A stretch of 64,000 bases of DNA, taken from the NCBI RefSeq assembly GCF_022271435.1, contig NZ_JAFIQY010000037.1, forward strand, positions 24,758 to 88,757, written 5' to 3'. Made by a program: the position numbers and the translations under genes. This document shows, piece by piece, positions 16,096 to 23,482 of the stretch. The notes under the pieces were generated by a model that worked only from the letters and a program-made list of their open reading frames with translations, ran no database searches and was not told where the DNA came from. The number at the start of each line of letters is the position of its first letter. The stretch's first letter is position 1. This stretch comes from Streptomyces monomycini (lineage in GTDB: Bacteria; Actinomycetota; Actinomycetes; Streptomycetales; Streptomycetaceae).

Positions 16096-17381
16096 GTGTC
16101 GGTCCTTCCGGCCGCGGCGGCCGCGCTGCCCGGACGCGCCAGCAGCATCGCGGTCTGGAAACCGCCGAAGCCGCTGCCGACGCTCAGCACCACGTCCATC
16201 GCGTGCTTGCGCGCGGTGAGCGGCACGTAGTCCAGGTCGCACTCCGGGTCCGCGTGGTGCAGGTTGGCCGTCGGCGGCACGACCTGCCGTTCGAGGGCGA
16301 GCGCACAGGCGGCCACCTCGATCGAACCGATCGCGCCCAGCGAATGGCCCACCATGGACTTGATGGAACTCACCGGGATGTCGTGGGCGTGCGCCCCCAG
16401 GCTGCGCTTGAACGCCGCCGTCTCGTGCCGGTCGTTCTGCTTGGTGCCCGACCCGTGCGCGTTGACGTAGTCCACGGCGCCGGGGTCGAGCCGGGCCTGG
16501 TCCAGGGCGACCGTGACGGCCTCCGCCATCTCCCGCCCGTCGGGTTTGAGCCCGGTCATGTGATAGGCGTTGCTGCGGCTCGCGAAGCCGGCGATCTCGC
16601 CGTAGATCCGGGCGCCCCGCCGCTCGGCGGCCGTCCGCTCCTCCAGCACCAGTACGGCCGCCCCCTCGGCGAGCACGAAGCCGTCCCGGTCCCGGTCGAA
16701 GGGGCGGGAGGCGTGCTCGGGGTCGGCGTTGTTCGGAGACGTCGCCTTGATCGCGTCGAAGCACGCCGAGGTGATGGGGGACAGCGGGGCGTCGGTGGCG
16801 CCGGCCACCGCCACGTCCGCGCTGCCCTCCTCGATCAGCTGGACCGCGTGCGCCACGGAGTCCAGGCCGGAGGTGCAGCCGGTCGAGACCAGGGCGACCG
16901 GCCCCTCGGCGCCGACCTCCCAGGCGACCTCGGCGGCCAGGGTGCTGGGCACCATGTAGCCGTAGAGGTGCGGTACACCGTACTCGTGGTCGACCAGCCA
17001 CTTGCGGCCGCGGTCGCTGAGCACGACGTACTCCTCCTCCAGCCCCATGGTGCAGCCCACGGCGCTGCCGATGCTCACCGCCAGCCGCTCGGGCGGCAGT
17101 GCCGCGAAGTCCAGTCCGCTGTCCTGGACCGCCTCGCGGGCGGAGACCACGGCGAACTGCGCGGCGCGGTCCATCCGGCGTATCCGGCGCGGTTCCAGGC
17201 CCGCGGCGGCCGGATCGAAGTCGACCTCGGCGGCGACCTGCGAGCGGAAGGCGGCCGGGTCGAACAGGGTGATGCGGCGGGTGGCGGTGCGCCCTTCGGA
17301 CAGCAGGTCCCAGAACGCCTCCCGGCCCACCCCGCCCGGCACCACGGCGCCGATACCGGTGATGACGGCCCGTCGTCTCAC
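16092..17381 (-). CDS. Type II PKS ketosynthase alpha subunit
   Basis: A 429-residue condensing enzyme of the minimal PKS. All catalytic residues are in place at the family's usual numbers: Cys169 (STGCTSGLD), His309 (VNAHGSGTKQND), Lys341 and His346 (SIKSMVGHSLGA). It elongates the chain with malonyl-ACP units as a heterodimer with the chain-length factor. The GTG start overlaps the stop of the cupin gene (GTGA), and VRRRAVITGIG is the normal N-terminus. An in-frame extension further upstream overlaps the cupin gene and was rejected. Confidence 0.97.
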   Translation of the reverse strand: MRRRAVITGIGAVVPGGVGREAFWDLLSEGRTATRRITLFDPAAFRSQVAAEVDFDPAAAGLEPRRIRRMDRAAQFAVVSAREAVQDSGLDFAALPPERLAVSIGSAVGCTMGLEEEYVVLSDRGRKWLVDHEYGVPHLYGYMVPSTLAAEVAWEVGAEGPVALVSTGCTSGLDSVAHAVQLIEEGSADVAVAGATDAPLSPITSACFDAIKATSPNNADPEHASRPFDRDRDGFVLAEGAAVLVLEERTAAERRGARIYGEIAGFASRSNAYHMTGLKPDGREMAEAVTVALDQARLDPGAVDYVNAHGSGTKQNDRHETAAFKRSLGAHAHDIPVSSIKSMVGHSLGAIGSIEVAACALALERQVVPPTANLHHADPECDLDYVPLTARKHAMDVVLSVGSGFGGFQTAMLLARPGSAAAAAGRTDT

Positions 17382-17812
17382 GACGCCCCGCTCACGTCCG
17401 GGTTGGCCTCCCCGGGGCGCTGGGCCTCCTCGGTGTCCACGTGCCCGAGCTCCGGCCGCGGCGCCAGCGGCGAGAGGTGGAAGGCGCACCGCGCGGCGCT
17501 CTGGCCGGTGTTGACCAGCCGGTGCCGTACCCCGATGGGCACCAGCAGCGAGTCGCCGGCGGTGAGCCCGATCGGTTCGCCGTCCAGCGTCATCGTCAGG
17601 TCGCCCTCGACGACGTGCAGGAACTCCTCGGAGTACGGGTGGTAGTGCTCGGTGACGAAGTCACCGGGTTCCAGGGTCAGCACGCCGCCGAAGCCCGAGG
17701 TGCAGCCGACGGTGCGGGGGCTGAGGGTGACGCGGAGGTCGCCGCCGCGCTTGGTGTTGGGCGCGACCTCGCCCGCTGGGACCTTGACGGTCCGGGTGAT
17801 GGCGGTGGTCAT
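17378..17812 (-). CDS. Cupin-fold polyketide cyclase (TcmJ/WhiE-type)
   Basis: A 144-residue single-domain cupin. The metal-site motif HYHPYSEEFLHVVEG lies in the first half and PIGVRHRLVN in the second, so the His/Glu ligands are kept. TcmJ-like cupins help later ring closures in tetracenomycin-, WhiE- and pentangular-type clusters. GGGAGG precedes the ATG, and the stop overlaps the KS-alpha start. Confidence 0.88.
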   Translation of the reverse strand: MTTAITRTVKVPAGEVAPNTKRGGDLRVTLSPRTVGCTSGFGGVLTLEPGDFVTEHYHPYSEEFLHVVEGDLTMTLDGEPIGLTAGDSLLVPIGVRHRLVNTGQSAARCAFHLSPLAPRPELGHVDTEEAQRPGEANPDVSGAS

Positions 17813-17864
17813 GGGTGTTTCCTCCCGGCGGGGACGGTGGGACGGGTCCGGTGGCGTCCGGGGG

Positions 17865-18200
17865 TCACCTGACCCGCCCCTCGTCCTTCGTCCAGATGTA
17901 GAAGGGGTCGGCCATCGCGTCCTTGGGCTCCTTCCAGCCCGGGTCGTAGGGCTCGACGCACTCGGCCAGCCGCGTGTTGATGTCCTCGTAGAGCGGGTGG
18001 CTGCGGGCCCGGTACAGGTTGGGCGTGATGTCCTGGTCGGCCTCGACGAGGTGGAAGTAGAGCCCGTGGAACCGGAAGAGGGTGCGACGCGAGACGCCGA
18101 CCAGGTGCGGCAGGTCGGTGGCGTCGGACTCGCCGAAGATCCGGGCGATGTCCTCGGTCTTGTCGGGCTTGAGGCGGGCGACGATCAGGGTGCGGTGCAC
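17865..18200 (-). CDS. TcmI-type polyketide cyclase, first gene of the PKS operon
   Basis: A 111-residue TcmI-family cyclase. The pattern RRTLFRFHGLYFHLVEAD followed by RARSHPLYEDIN matches TcmI closely. TcmI closes the fourth ring of tetracenomycin; pentangular clusters use homologues for late rings. The GTG at 18200 is preferred because GGGAGG lies 6 bases upstream; a longer in-frame extension lacks a ribosome site and overlaps the promoter. It heads an operon of about eleven genes ending with the glycosyltransferase. Confidence 0.9.
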   Translation of the reverse strand: MHRTLIVARLKPDKTEDIARIFGESDATDLPHLVGVSRRTLFRFHGLYFHLVEADQDITPNLYRARSHPLYEDINTRLAECVEPYDPGWKEPKDAMADPFYIWTKDEGRVR

Positions 18201-18241
18201 GGCGTACCTCCCGGAATGTGCCACGGACAGCATCGGTCGGG

Positions 18242-18343
18242 ACCGTCGCACCGGCGTCTGGAGGTCCGCTCGAAAACGCGTCCAGCCCGCCCGCCGCTGC
18301 TGTACGGCCCCTTGAGCTGCCCGCGAGCCGGCCCGGATGCACT
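18242..18343. promoter_or_regulatory. Divergent SARP-type promoters of the PKS operon and the SchA/CurD gene
   Basis: Minus strand: TCGAGCG (18273-18267) and TCCAGAC (18262-18256) are 11 bp apart; 8 bp on is GACGGT (18247-18242) as -10 for the TcmI-KS operon. Plus strand: TTGAGCT (18312-18318) and GCGAGCC (18323-18329) are 11 bp apart; 8 bp on is TGCACT (18338-18343). The minus-strand promoter is the better match. Confidence 0.6.
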
Positions 18344-18375
18344 GGGAGCCCGTCCGAGCCACCAGGAGCCGCCCC

Positions 18376-18774
18376 ATGCCGTTCGCAGCGATCACGTACG
18401 ACGTCAAGCCCGGTCACGAGAAGGAACTGGCCGAGATCTTCGGGAACTTCCGGCGGGTGCGCGGCAGCAGCGTCACCGACGCGCGGGGCCGCGCGGCCGG
18501 CACCATCCTGGCCACCGCCGTCTTCCTGCGCGACGACACCCTGGTCCGCGTCATCGAGTACACCGGCGACCTGGACGCCGTCGCCCGGCACATGGCGGGC
18601 CAGCCCGGGGTGCGCGAGGTGGAGCGCAAGCTCAAGCCGTACCTGAGCCGCCCCCGGGACACCGACACGACGGAGGGGTTCGTGGCCACGTTCCGGCGCA
18701 GTCTCCTGACCACCGTCGCCGAGATCTCCGTACGCGACCGGGAGGAGCCCGGACAGGAGGCACCGCGAACGTGA
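18376..18774 (+). CDS. SchA/CurD-like domain protein (spore-pigment-type cyclase or monooxygenase)
   Basis: A 132-residue protein beginning MPFAAITYDVKPGHEKELAEIF. It has an ABM-like alpha/beta-barrel core and a C-terminal helix, matching the SchA/CurD domain known from spore-pigment and pentangular clusters. Its biochemical role is not well settled; a cyclase or ring oxidase is likely. AGGAGCC precedes the ATG. It is a paralogue of the protein at 19331. Confidence 0.8.
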   Translation: MPFAAITYDVKPGHEKELAEIFGNFRRVRGSSVTDARGRAAGTILATAVFLRDDTLVRVIEYTGDLDAVARHMAGQPGVREVERKLKPYLSRPRDTDTTEGFVATFRRSLLTTVAEISVRDREEPGQEAPRT

Positions 18775-18801
18775 GCCCCGCGGTCTGCCGCGCGCTCACG
18801 C

Positions 18802-18840
18802 CTCCGGCCCTCCCGCACCGGGCGTGCGGGAGGGCCGGAG
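18802..18840. terminator. Bidirectional terminator hairpin
   Basis: A perfect 17-bp stem (18802-18818 with 18824-18840) and a CGGGC loop lie between the convergent SchA/CurD-like and DUF1772 genes. Confidence 0.85.
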
Positions 18841-18881
18841 TCGTTGCCGTGCCGGGGCTCCGGTGACGGCCGTACCGGAGT

Positions 18882-19334
18882 TCAGGCGGCCGTGACCGCG
18901 GCGGCCGTCACCGCCAGGGCCAGGACGGCGAGCCCCGTACGCAGCAGGTGCCAGCGGCGCCACAGGGGCCGCGGGTCCTGCCAGTCCGGTGGCAGTGCCG
19001 CGGGGTCGGTGACGGCCTTCACCCGCCGGTTGATCGGCACGTTGCACAGGTGCGACACGGCCGACACCCCTACCAGCAGCGTGGTGGCGAGCACGAACAG
19101 CAGCCGCGCCGTACCGTCAGCCAGGGCGGCGAGCACCCCGTCGGCCAGTGCGCTGCCGAGCACGATGGCCGGCATGGTGGGGTCCCAGTTGCGCCCGAGC
19201 AGTTGGTGCGCGTACACGTACGTGCCCGTGTCCATGGCGAAGAGCGCGGGCAGCACGCTCAACGCCACGGCGAACAGCACCCCCGCGGTGATGCCGCTGC
19301 CCAGCAGCGCCGCGACGCCGAGCGCACCGGTCAT
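18882..19334 (-). CDS. DUF1772 membrane protein, second copy
   Basis: A 150-residue DUF1772 protein with about four transmembrane segments and NVPINRRVKAV, matching PVNRWMR of the copy at 13906. DUF1772 proteins include anthrone oxidases. Its ATG overlaps the stop of the upstream SchA/CurD-like gene by 4 bases. Each of the two DUF1772 genes ends up beside a ketoreductase and a small cyclase-like gene, which suggests an old module duplication. Confidence 0.75.
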   Translation of the reverse strand: MTGALGVAALLGSGITAGVLFAVALSVLPALFAMDTGTYVYAHQLLGRNWDPTMPAIVLGSALADGVLAALADGTARLLFVLATTLLVGVSAVSHLCNVPINRRVKAVTDPAALPPDWQDPRPLWRRWHLLRTGLAVLALAVTAAAVTAA

Positions 19335-19720
19335 GACGCCCGGGTCGCGGTGGGGTGGGTGTCGACGGTGAGCTGTGCGATCGAGCGCATCGTCGCGTCG
19401 CGGAAGTAGGCGGCGAAGTCCTGTGCGGAACGGGTGTCCCGGCGCTCGGCCAGGTACGGGGCGAGCTTCTCCTCCAGGACGTGCACGCCCTTCTGCGCGG
19501 CCATGTGGCGGCCGACGGCGGCGAAGTCCCCCTCGTAGTGGATGACCCGTACCAGCACGTCGTCCTTGAGGAACACGGCCGTGCCCAGCAGCCGGCCCGC
19601 CTGCTCGCCGGACTCCCCGGTGAACTCCGGCCGGTCGACCCGCTGGAAGCCCGCGAAGACCTCCGCGATCTCCTCCTCGTGGCCCGGTTTCACGCGATAG
19701 GTGATGGCGGCGTAAGGCAT
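19331..19720 (-). CDS. SchA/CurD-like domain protein, second copy
   Basis: A 129-residue paralogue of the protein at 18376. They share AAITYxVKPGHE near the N-terminus and LGTAVFLKDDVLVRVIHYEGD in the core, one of the conserved blocks. It is probably a cyclase or ring-oxidation partner. The ATG overlaps the TGA of the ketoreductase by one base. Confidence 0.8.
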   Translation of the reverse strand: MPYAAITYRVKPGHEEEIAEVFAGFQRVDRPEFTGESGEQAGRLLGTAVFLKDDVLVRVIHYEGDFAAVGRHMAAQKGVHVLEEKLAPYLAERRDTRSAQDFAAYFRDATMRSIAQLTVDTHPTATRAS

Positions 19721-20499
19721 CAGATTCCTCCGTCTACGTCGAGAGTGACACCGGTGACGTACGCGGCCGCGTCACCGGCGAGAAACAGGACCGCGCCCGC
19801 CACGTCCTCGGGACGGCCCAGCCTGCCGAGCGCCGTCATCGCGGCGATCCGTTCGGCGACCGGGGGCGGCGGGCCGGTGCCGGGACCGGCCGCGGTCACG
19901 CCGGGGGCCACGGTGTTGACCCGGACGCCCCGGCTGCCCAGCTCCTTGGCGAGCGCCCGGGTGAAACCGACCAGGGCGGCCTTGGAGGCGCTGTAATGCA
20001 CGCCGAGGGGCCGCCCGCGCAGCCCCGCCGAGGCGCCGATGTTGACCACCGAGGCGCCCTCCGCGAGCTGCCCCGCCAGCGCGTGGGTGACCTGGTAGAC
20101 GGAGGTGGCGTTGTGGTTCAGCACCCGGTGCCACTCCGCCTCGGTGAGGTCCTCGAACTTCGCGTGACCGTCCACCCCGACGTTGTTGACCAGCACGTCC
20201 ACGCCGCCGAGGTGTTCACCCACCGCGTCCGCCACCGCGCGGGCACCGGCCGCCCGCGTGACGTCGGCGCGCACCAGGACCGGTGGTGTGCCCGCCAGGG
20301 CGGTCAGTTCCTCGGCGACCTGCCGGGGCGCCTCGCCGCCGCTGCGGTGCACGACGGCGAGGCGGGCGCCGGCCCGGGCGAAGGCCAGCGCGACGGCCCG
20401 GCCGATGCCGCGGGTGCCGCCGGTGACCACCACCCGGCGGCCGTCGAAGCCGGCTCCCGGGGCGGGCGGGCCGGGAGAGCGGGGGGCCGGGGAGGTCAC
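19720..20499 (-). CDS. Ketoreductase (SDR family)
   Basis: A 259-residue FabG-like SDR with a proline-rich N-terminal extension of about 18 residues. It has VVVTGGTRGIGRAVALAFAR, then VLVNNVG, YSASK as the catalytic Tyr-Lys pair, and ends YVTGVTLDVDGGI. It probably reduces a carbonyl of the ACP-bound polyketide, being encoded directly after the ACP with a 4-base overlap. It is about as close to the ketoreductase at 13095 as to FabG. Confidence 0.86.
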   Translation of the reverse strand: MTSPAPRSPGPPAPGAGFDGRRVVVTGGTRGIGRAVALAFARAGARLAVVHRSGGEAPRQVAEELTALAGTPPVLVRADVTRAAGARAVADAVGEHLGGVDVLVNNVGVDGHAKFEDLTEAEWHRVLNHNATSVYQVTHALAGQLAEGASVVNIGASAGLRGRPLGVHYSASKAALVGFTRALAKELGSRGVRVNTVAPGVTAAGPGTGPPPPVAERIAAMTALGRLGRPEDVAGAVLFLAGDAAAYVTGVTLDVDGGI

Positions 20500-20765
20500 C
20501 GGGCCGCCCCGGCGCGCGGCGCCTCCTTGACGAGGTCCAGCAGCAGGCGCGGCGTCACGGCCTCGGCCACCGCGTCGTCGTTGAGCGCGATGCCGTGGCG
20601 GCGCTCGATGACGCCCGTCACCTGGAGCAGGGCCAGGGAGTCGTAGCCGAACTCCAGGAACGGCGTGTCGAGGGCGTCGTCACCGTCGAGGCTCATGCCC
20701 TCCTCCGGTGCCCCGACGCACTCCAGCAGCAGTTCGTTGAGTTCGGCCAGCGAGATGTCGCTCAT
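20496..20765 (-). CDS. Type II PKS acyl carrier protein
   Basis: An 89-residue ACP. Ser43 in FGYDSLALLQ is the phosphopantetheine attachment site. It carries the growing chain for KS-alpha/KS-beta. It is separated from the KS genes by about 2.4 kb, instead of following the chain-length factor as in most clusters. GAGGAAGGAA precedes the ATG. It is the first gene of the unit ACP, ketoreductase, SchA/CurD-like, DUF1772. Confidence 0.95.
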   Translation of the reverse strand: MSDISLAELNELLLECVGAPEEGMSLDGDDALDTPFLEFGYDSLALLQVTGVIERRHGIALNDDAVAEAVTPRLLLDLVKEAPRAGAAR

Positions 20766-20881
20766 CGTCCGTGTTCCTTCCTCGGGTAGCGGTCAGGGTC
20801 CGGTCCCGGATGGCGGCCGGGGCCCGGTGCGCGGTGACGCGGAGAGCGGGCGGGGGCGGAGCCCCGGGCACGGGCCGGGCG

Positions 20882-21706
20882 TCAGCCGGCCCGGACCAGG
20901 CGCCCGAGCGGCAGCGAGCCGTCCAGGCCGAGCAGGGGTGAGGAGTCGAGCACCGCCTGCTGGAGGTCCTCGATGCCCGGCGACGGGTCGAGGCCGAGGT
21001 GCTGGCCCAGCGCGGCACGCAACTGCCGGTAGGTGTTGAGGGCGTCACCGCGGCGCCCCGCCCGGTACAGCGCCACCATGAGCTGTCCGTGGACGCCCTC
21101 GTGCAAGGGATGCCGGGCGGCGAGCCCGGACAGCTCACCGATGACCTCATGGTGGCGGCCCAGCCTCAGGTCCGCCTCGATCCGCGCGTGAAGGACGCTC
21201 ATCCGCGACTCCTCCAGGCGCGTCACCTCCACCTCCAGCAGGGGACCGCACTGCACGTCGACCAGGGCCCGGCCGTGCCACAGCGCCAGCGCCCGGCCCA
21301 GGCAGCTCGCCGCGCCGCCCCAGTCCCCCTGTTCCAGCGCCCGGTGGCCGGCCGTGGCCAGCGCCTCGTACTCCTGGACGTCGACCAGCCCGCCCATGGT
21401 GTCGAGGAGGTAACCGCCGGGTTCGGTCACCAGGACACTCTTCGCGCCGTTCGGAAGTCCCGCGCGGTCCTCGCCGAGAGCGGCGGAGATGAGGGTGCGC
21501 AGTTGGAGGATGTAGGTCTGCAGGGTGGTCTGCACGCTGCGCGGCGGCGACTCCCCCCAGACCTCCTCCACCAGTGAGGAGGTCGAGACCAGTTGGTCGG
21601 CTTGCAGGGCGAGCAGGGCGAGCACCTTGCGGGGCTTGACGGCGGTGGGTGTCACCGACGCTCCCGACTGAACCGCTCTGAACGGCCCCAGTACGCTGAT
21701 GTCCAT
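20882..21706 (-). CDS. SARP-family transcriptional activator
   Basis: A 274-residue SARP. It has an N-terminal winged-helix OmpR-type DNA-binding domain (MDISVLGPFRAVQ, then PRKVLALLALQADQLVS and the recognition region SVQTTLQTYILQLR), followed by a bacterial transcriptional activation domain to the C-terminus. SARPs bind 11-bp-spaced heptamers like those found here upstream of several cluster genes. It is closely similar in plan to the SARP at 32222; which one binds which promoter is not known. Confidence 0.93.
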   Translation of the reverse strand: MDISVLGPFRAVQSGASVTPTAVKPRKVLALLALQADQLVSTSSLVEEVWGESPPRSVQTTLQTYILQLRTLISAALGEDRAGLPNGAKSVLVTEPGGYLLDTMGGLVDVQEYEALATAGHRALEQGDWGGAASCLGRALALWHGRALVDVQCGPLLEVEVTRLEESRMSVLHARIEADLRLGRHHEVIGELSGLAARHPLHEGVHGQLMVALYRAGRRGDALNTYRQLRAALGQHLGLDPSPGIEDLQQAVLDSSPLLGLDGSLPLGRLVRAG

Positions 21707-21736
21707 CCGCGGATCCCCTATCTGTATACGAACCTT

Positions 21737-22507
21737 TCAGGCGGTACGGGGCACGGGCATGACCGTGTGCAGCGCTTCTCCCACGGCCCGCGGCGCCTCC
21801 CGGCCGCGGACGAAGAAGTGGCCGCCGGACACGGTCCGCAGGCGGAACCGCTCGGTCGTGCAGTGCCGCCAGGCACCGACCTGCGCGACGTCGACCAGTG
21901 GGTCCTCCGTCCCCGCGAACGCCCACAGCGGGCAGGGCAGGGCGGCCGGCGCCGTCTCGCGCAGACCGGCGGCCAGCCGCAGGTCGGCCCGGAGGGTGCG
22001 GAGCGTCGCACGCAGCCACCCGCCGCGGGCGAGCATCGCCTCGGGCACGCTCGCGCCGTCGACCAGCAGGCCCACCAGTTCCTCGTCGGTGAGGCCGGCC
22101 CCCGCCGCGCCCGTCAGCAGCCGGGAGGGCGACTGCGGCGCCGGGCACGCGCCGACCGCCAGCAACTCCGGCCCCCGGTGCCCGGACTCGATCAGGTGGT
22201 GGGCGAACCGGTAGGCCACCAGGGCCCCCAGGCTGTGCCCGTAGAAGGCGTACGGCGCGTCCAGCAGCGGCCCCAGCTCCTGGGTGAGCGCCTCGACCAG
22301 CGTCGCCGCCTCGGTGACCGGGGCCTCGCGCCGCAGCGACTCCCGGCCGGGCAGCCGGACCGGCAGGACCGTCACGCCCGGGCCGACCCGCCGCTGCCAC
22401 CCGGCGAAGGACATGGCCCCCGCGCCGGCGTGGTGGAAGCACAGCAGTCTGCGGGCCGAGCCGGCGTCGGGCCATCGCGCAGCGAGGAAACCGTGAAGAG
22501 CACGCAC
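21737..22507 (-). CDS. Type II thioesterase
   Basis: A 256-residue alpha/beta hydrolase of the GrsT/RifR type. The triad is Ser92 (GHSLG), Asp202 (GTEDPL) and His230 (SGGHFF). It removes wrong acyl groups from carrier proteins. Such enzymes are usual with modular PKS/NRPS and uncommon with type II PKS. It lies next to the PPTase and acyl-CoA dehydrogenase-like genes, so it may serve the fatty-acyl carrier rather than the polyketide ACP. The GTG start follows GAAAGGAGA. Confidence 0.9.
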   Translation of the reverse strand: MRALHGFLAARWPDAGSARRLLCFHHAGAGAMSFAGWQRRVGPGVTVLPVRLPGRESLRREAPVTEAATLVEALTQELGPLLDAPYAFYGHSLGALVAYRFAHHLIESGHRGPELLAVGACPAPQSPSRLLTGAAGAGLTDEELVGLLVDGASVPEAMLARGGWLRATLRTLRADLRLAAGLRETAPAALPCPLWAFAGTEDPLVDVAQVGAWRHCTTERFRLRTVSGGHFFVRGREAPRAVGEALHTVMPVPRTA

Positions 22508-22577
22508 CGTATCTCCTTTCCGTACGATGTCGGCAGGCGAGACGGAACGAGCGTCACCGCATCTGCTGGAACGGCGC

Positions 22578-23435
22578 TCAACAAGCGGTGGAACCGCGGT
22601 CGGGAAGCGGCAGCGGCCCGGTCGACGCGGCGTCGAAGGGCGACCGCCCGCCGGGCCCCGGCCGGCCGCCGAACCCGGGGTCGTGCACGGCCGCGCTCAC
22701 CGTGAACCGGCCGGCCACCCGCCAACTGCCGAAGTCCCACTCCCCGCCGACGCCGGGCGAGCCGTCCGGCCGCAGCAGCCGGATCCGTCCGCCCCGGGCA
22801 CCGAACCCGAACTCGGTGAACCGGAAGCGCAGCCCCTGGCCGATCGCCTTGCTGTAGGCCTCCTTCAGCGTCCACAGCCGCACCAGTTCGCCGTTGCGCC
22901 GGTCCTCCGCGACGCGGCGCAGCGCCTCCAGTTCGTACGGGGTGCACATCTGGCGCTCGGTGCCCAGGCCGAGCATCCGGCGGTCGGCGTGTTCCACGTC
23001 CACCCCGATGCGGCTGTGCCGGGTCAGCCCCACCACGAGGAGTTCCTCGGTGTGGCTCAGGCTCACGTCGAGCTGGTCGATGCCGCGCAGGTACGGGCGT
23101 CCGCCGGGTTTGTACGCCAGGTCCAGCTCCTCGGGGGCGGCGTCGAGGACCGCGCCGGCCGCCGTCTTCAGCAGCAGTCTGGACGCCACGAACCGCCGCC
23201 GGACCTGGGGCCTGGTCAGGTGGCGGAGCCGCGCGTGGTCCTGGCCGAGCGCCGCCGCGAGCCGGGGGTCGCCGAGGTCGGCGGGGAGCCAGTCGGCGAC
23301 GGCCCCGTAGACCACCGAGGCGCCGGTGGAGCGGAGTTCCCGGCGCACCGGCTGCCAGGAGGCGTCGGTGACGGGGAGCGGCCCGGTCACGGGGCGTACG
23401 GGGCGCGGCGGAGGGGTACGGGGCGGGTGGGGCAT
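22578..23435 (-). CDS. Sfp-type 4'-phosphopantetheinyl transferase
   Basis: A 285-residue PPTase. Mg/CoA-binding GVDVE has Asp146 and Glu148; WTLKEAYSKAIGQG has Trp188, Lys191, Glu192 and Lys196. It converts apo-carriers to holo form, presumably the cluster's ACP and the ACP-AT fusion. The C-terminal tail of about 35 residues is Gly/Pro-rich. The ATG at 23435 has GAGGAG 7 bases upstream. An alternative ATG at 23486 overlaps the stop of the upstream gene (ATGA) and would add 17 residues. Confidence 0.92.
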   Translation of the reverse strand: MPHPPRTPPPRPVRPVTGPLPVTDASWQPVRRELRSTGASVVYGAVADWLPADLGDPRLAAALGQDHARLRHLTRPQVRRRFVASRLLLKTAAGAVLDAAPEELDLAYKPGGRPYLRGIDQLDVSLSHTEELLVVGLTRHSRIGVDVEHADRRMLGLGTERQMCTPYELEALRRVAEDRRNGELVRLWTLKEAYSKAIGQGLRFRFTEFGFGARGGRIRLLRPDGSPGVGGEWDFGSWRVAGRFTVSAAVHDPGFGGRPGPGGRSPFDAASTGPLPLPDRGSTAC

Positions 23436-23482
23436 CGCCGTCTCCTCGTCATCGGCCGGGCGGGGGCAACGTCCGAGCGGGG

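Noticed and set aside
17382..17489. N-terminal extension of KS-alpha
   Set aside because: It overlaps the cupin gene in another frame and has non-family sequence. The GTG at 17381 gives the normal N-terminus and coupling.
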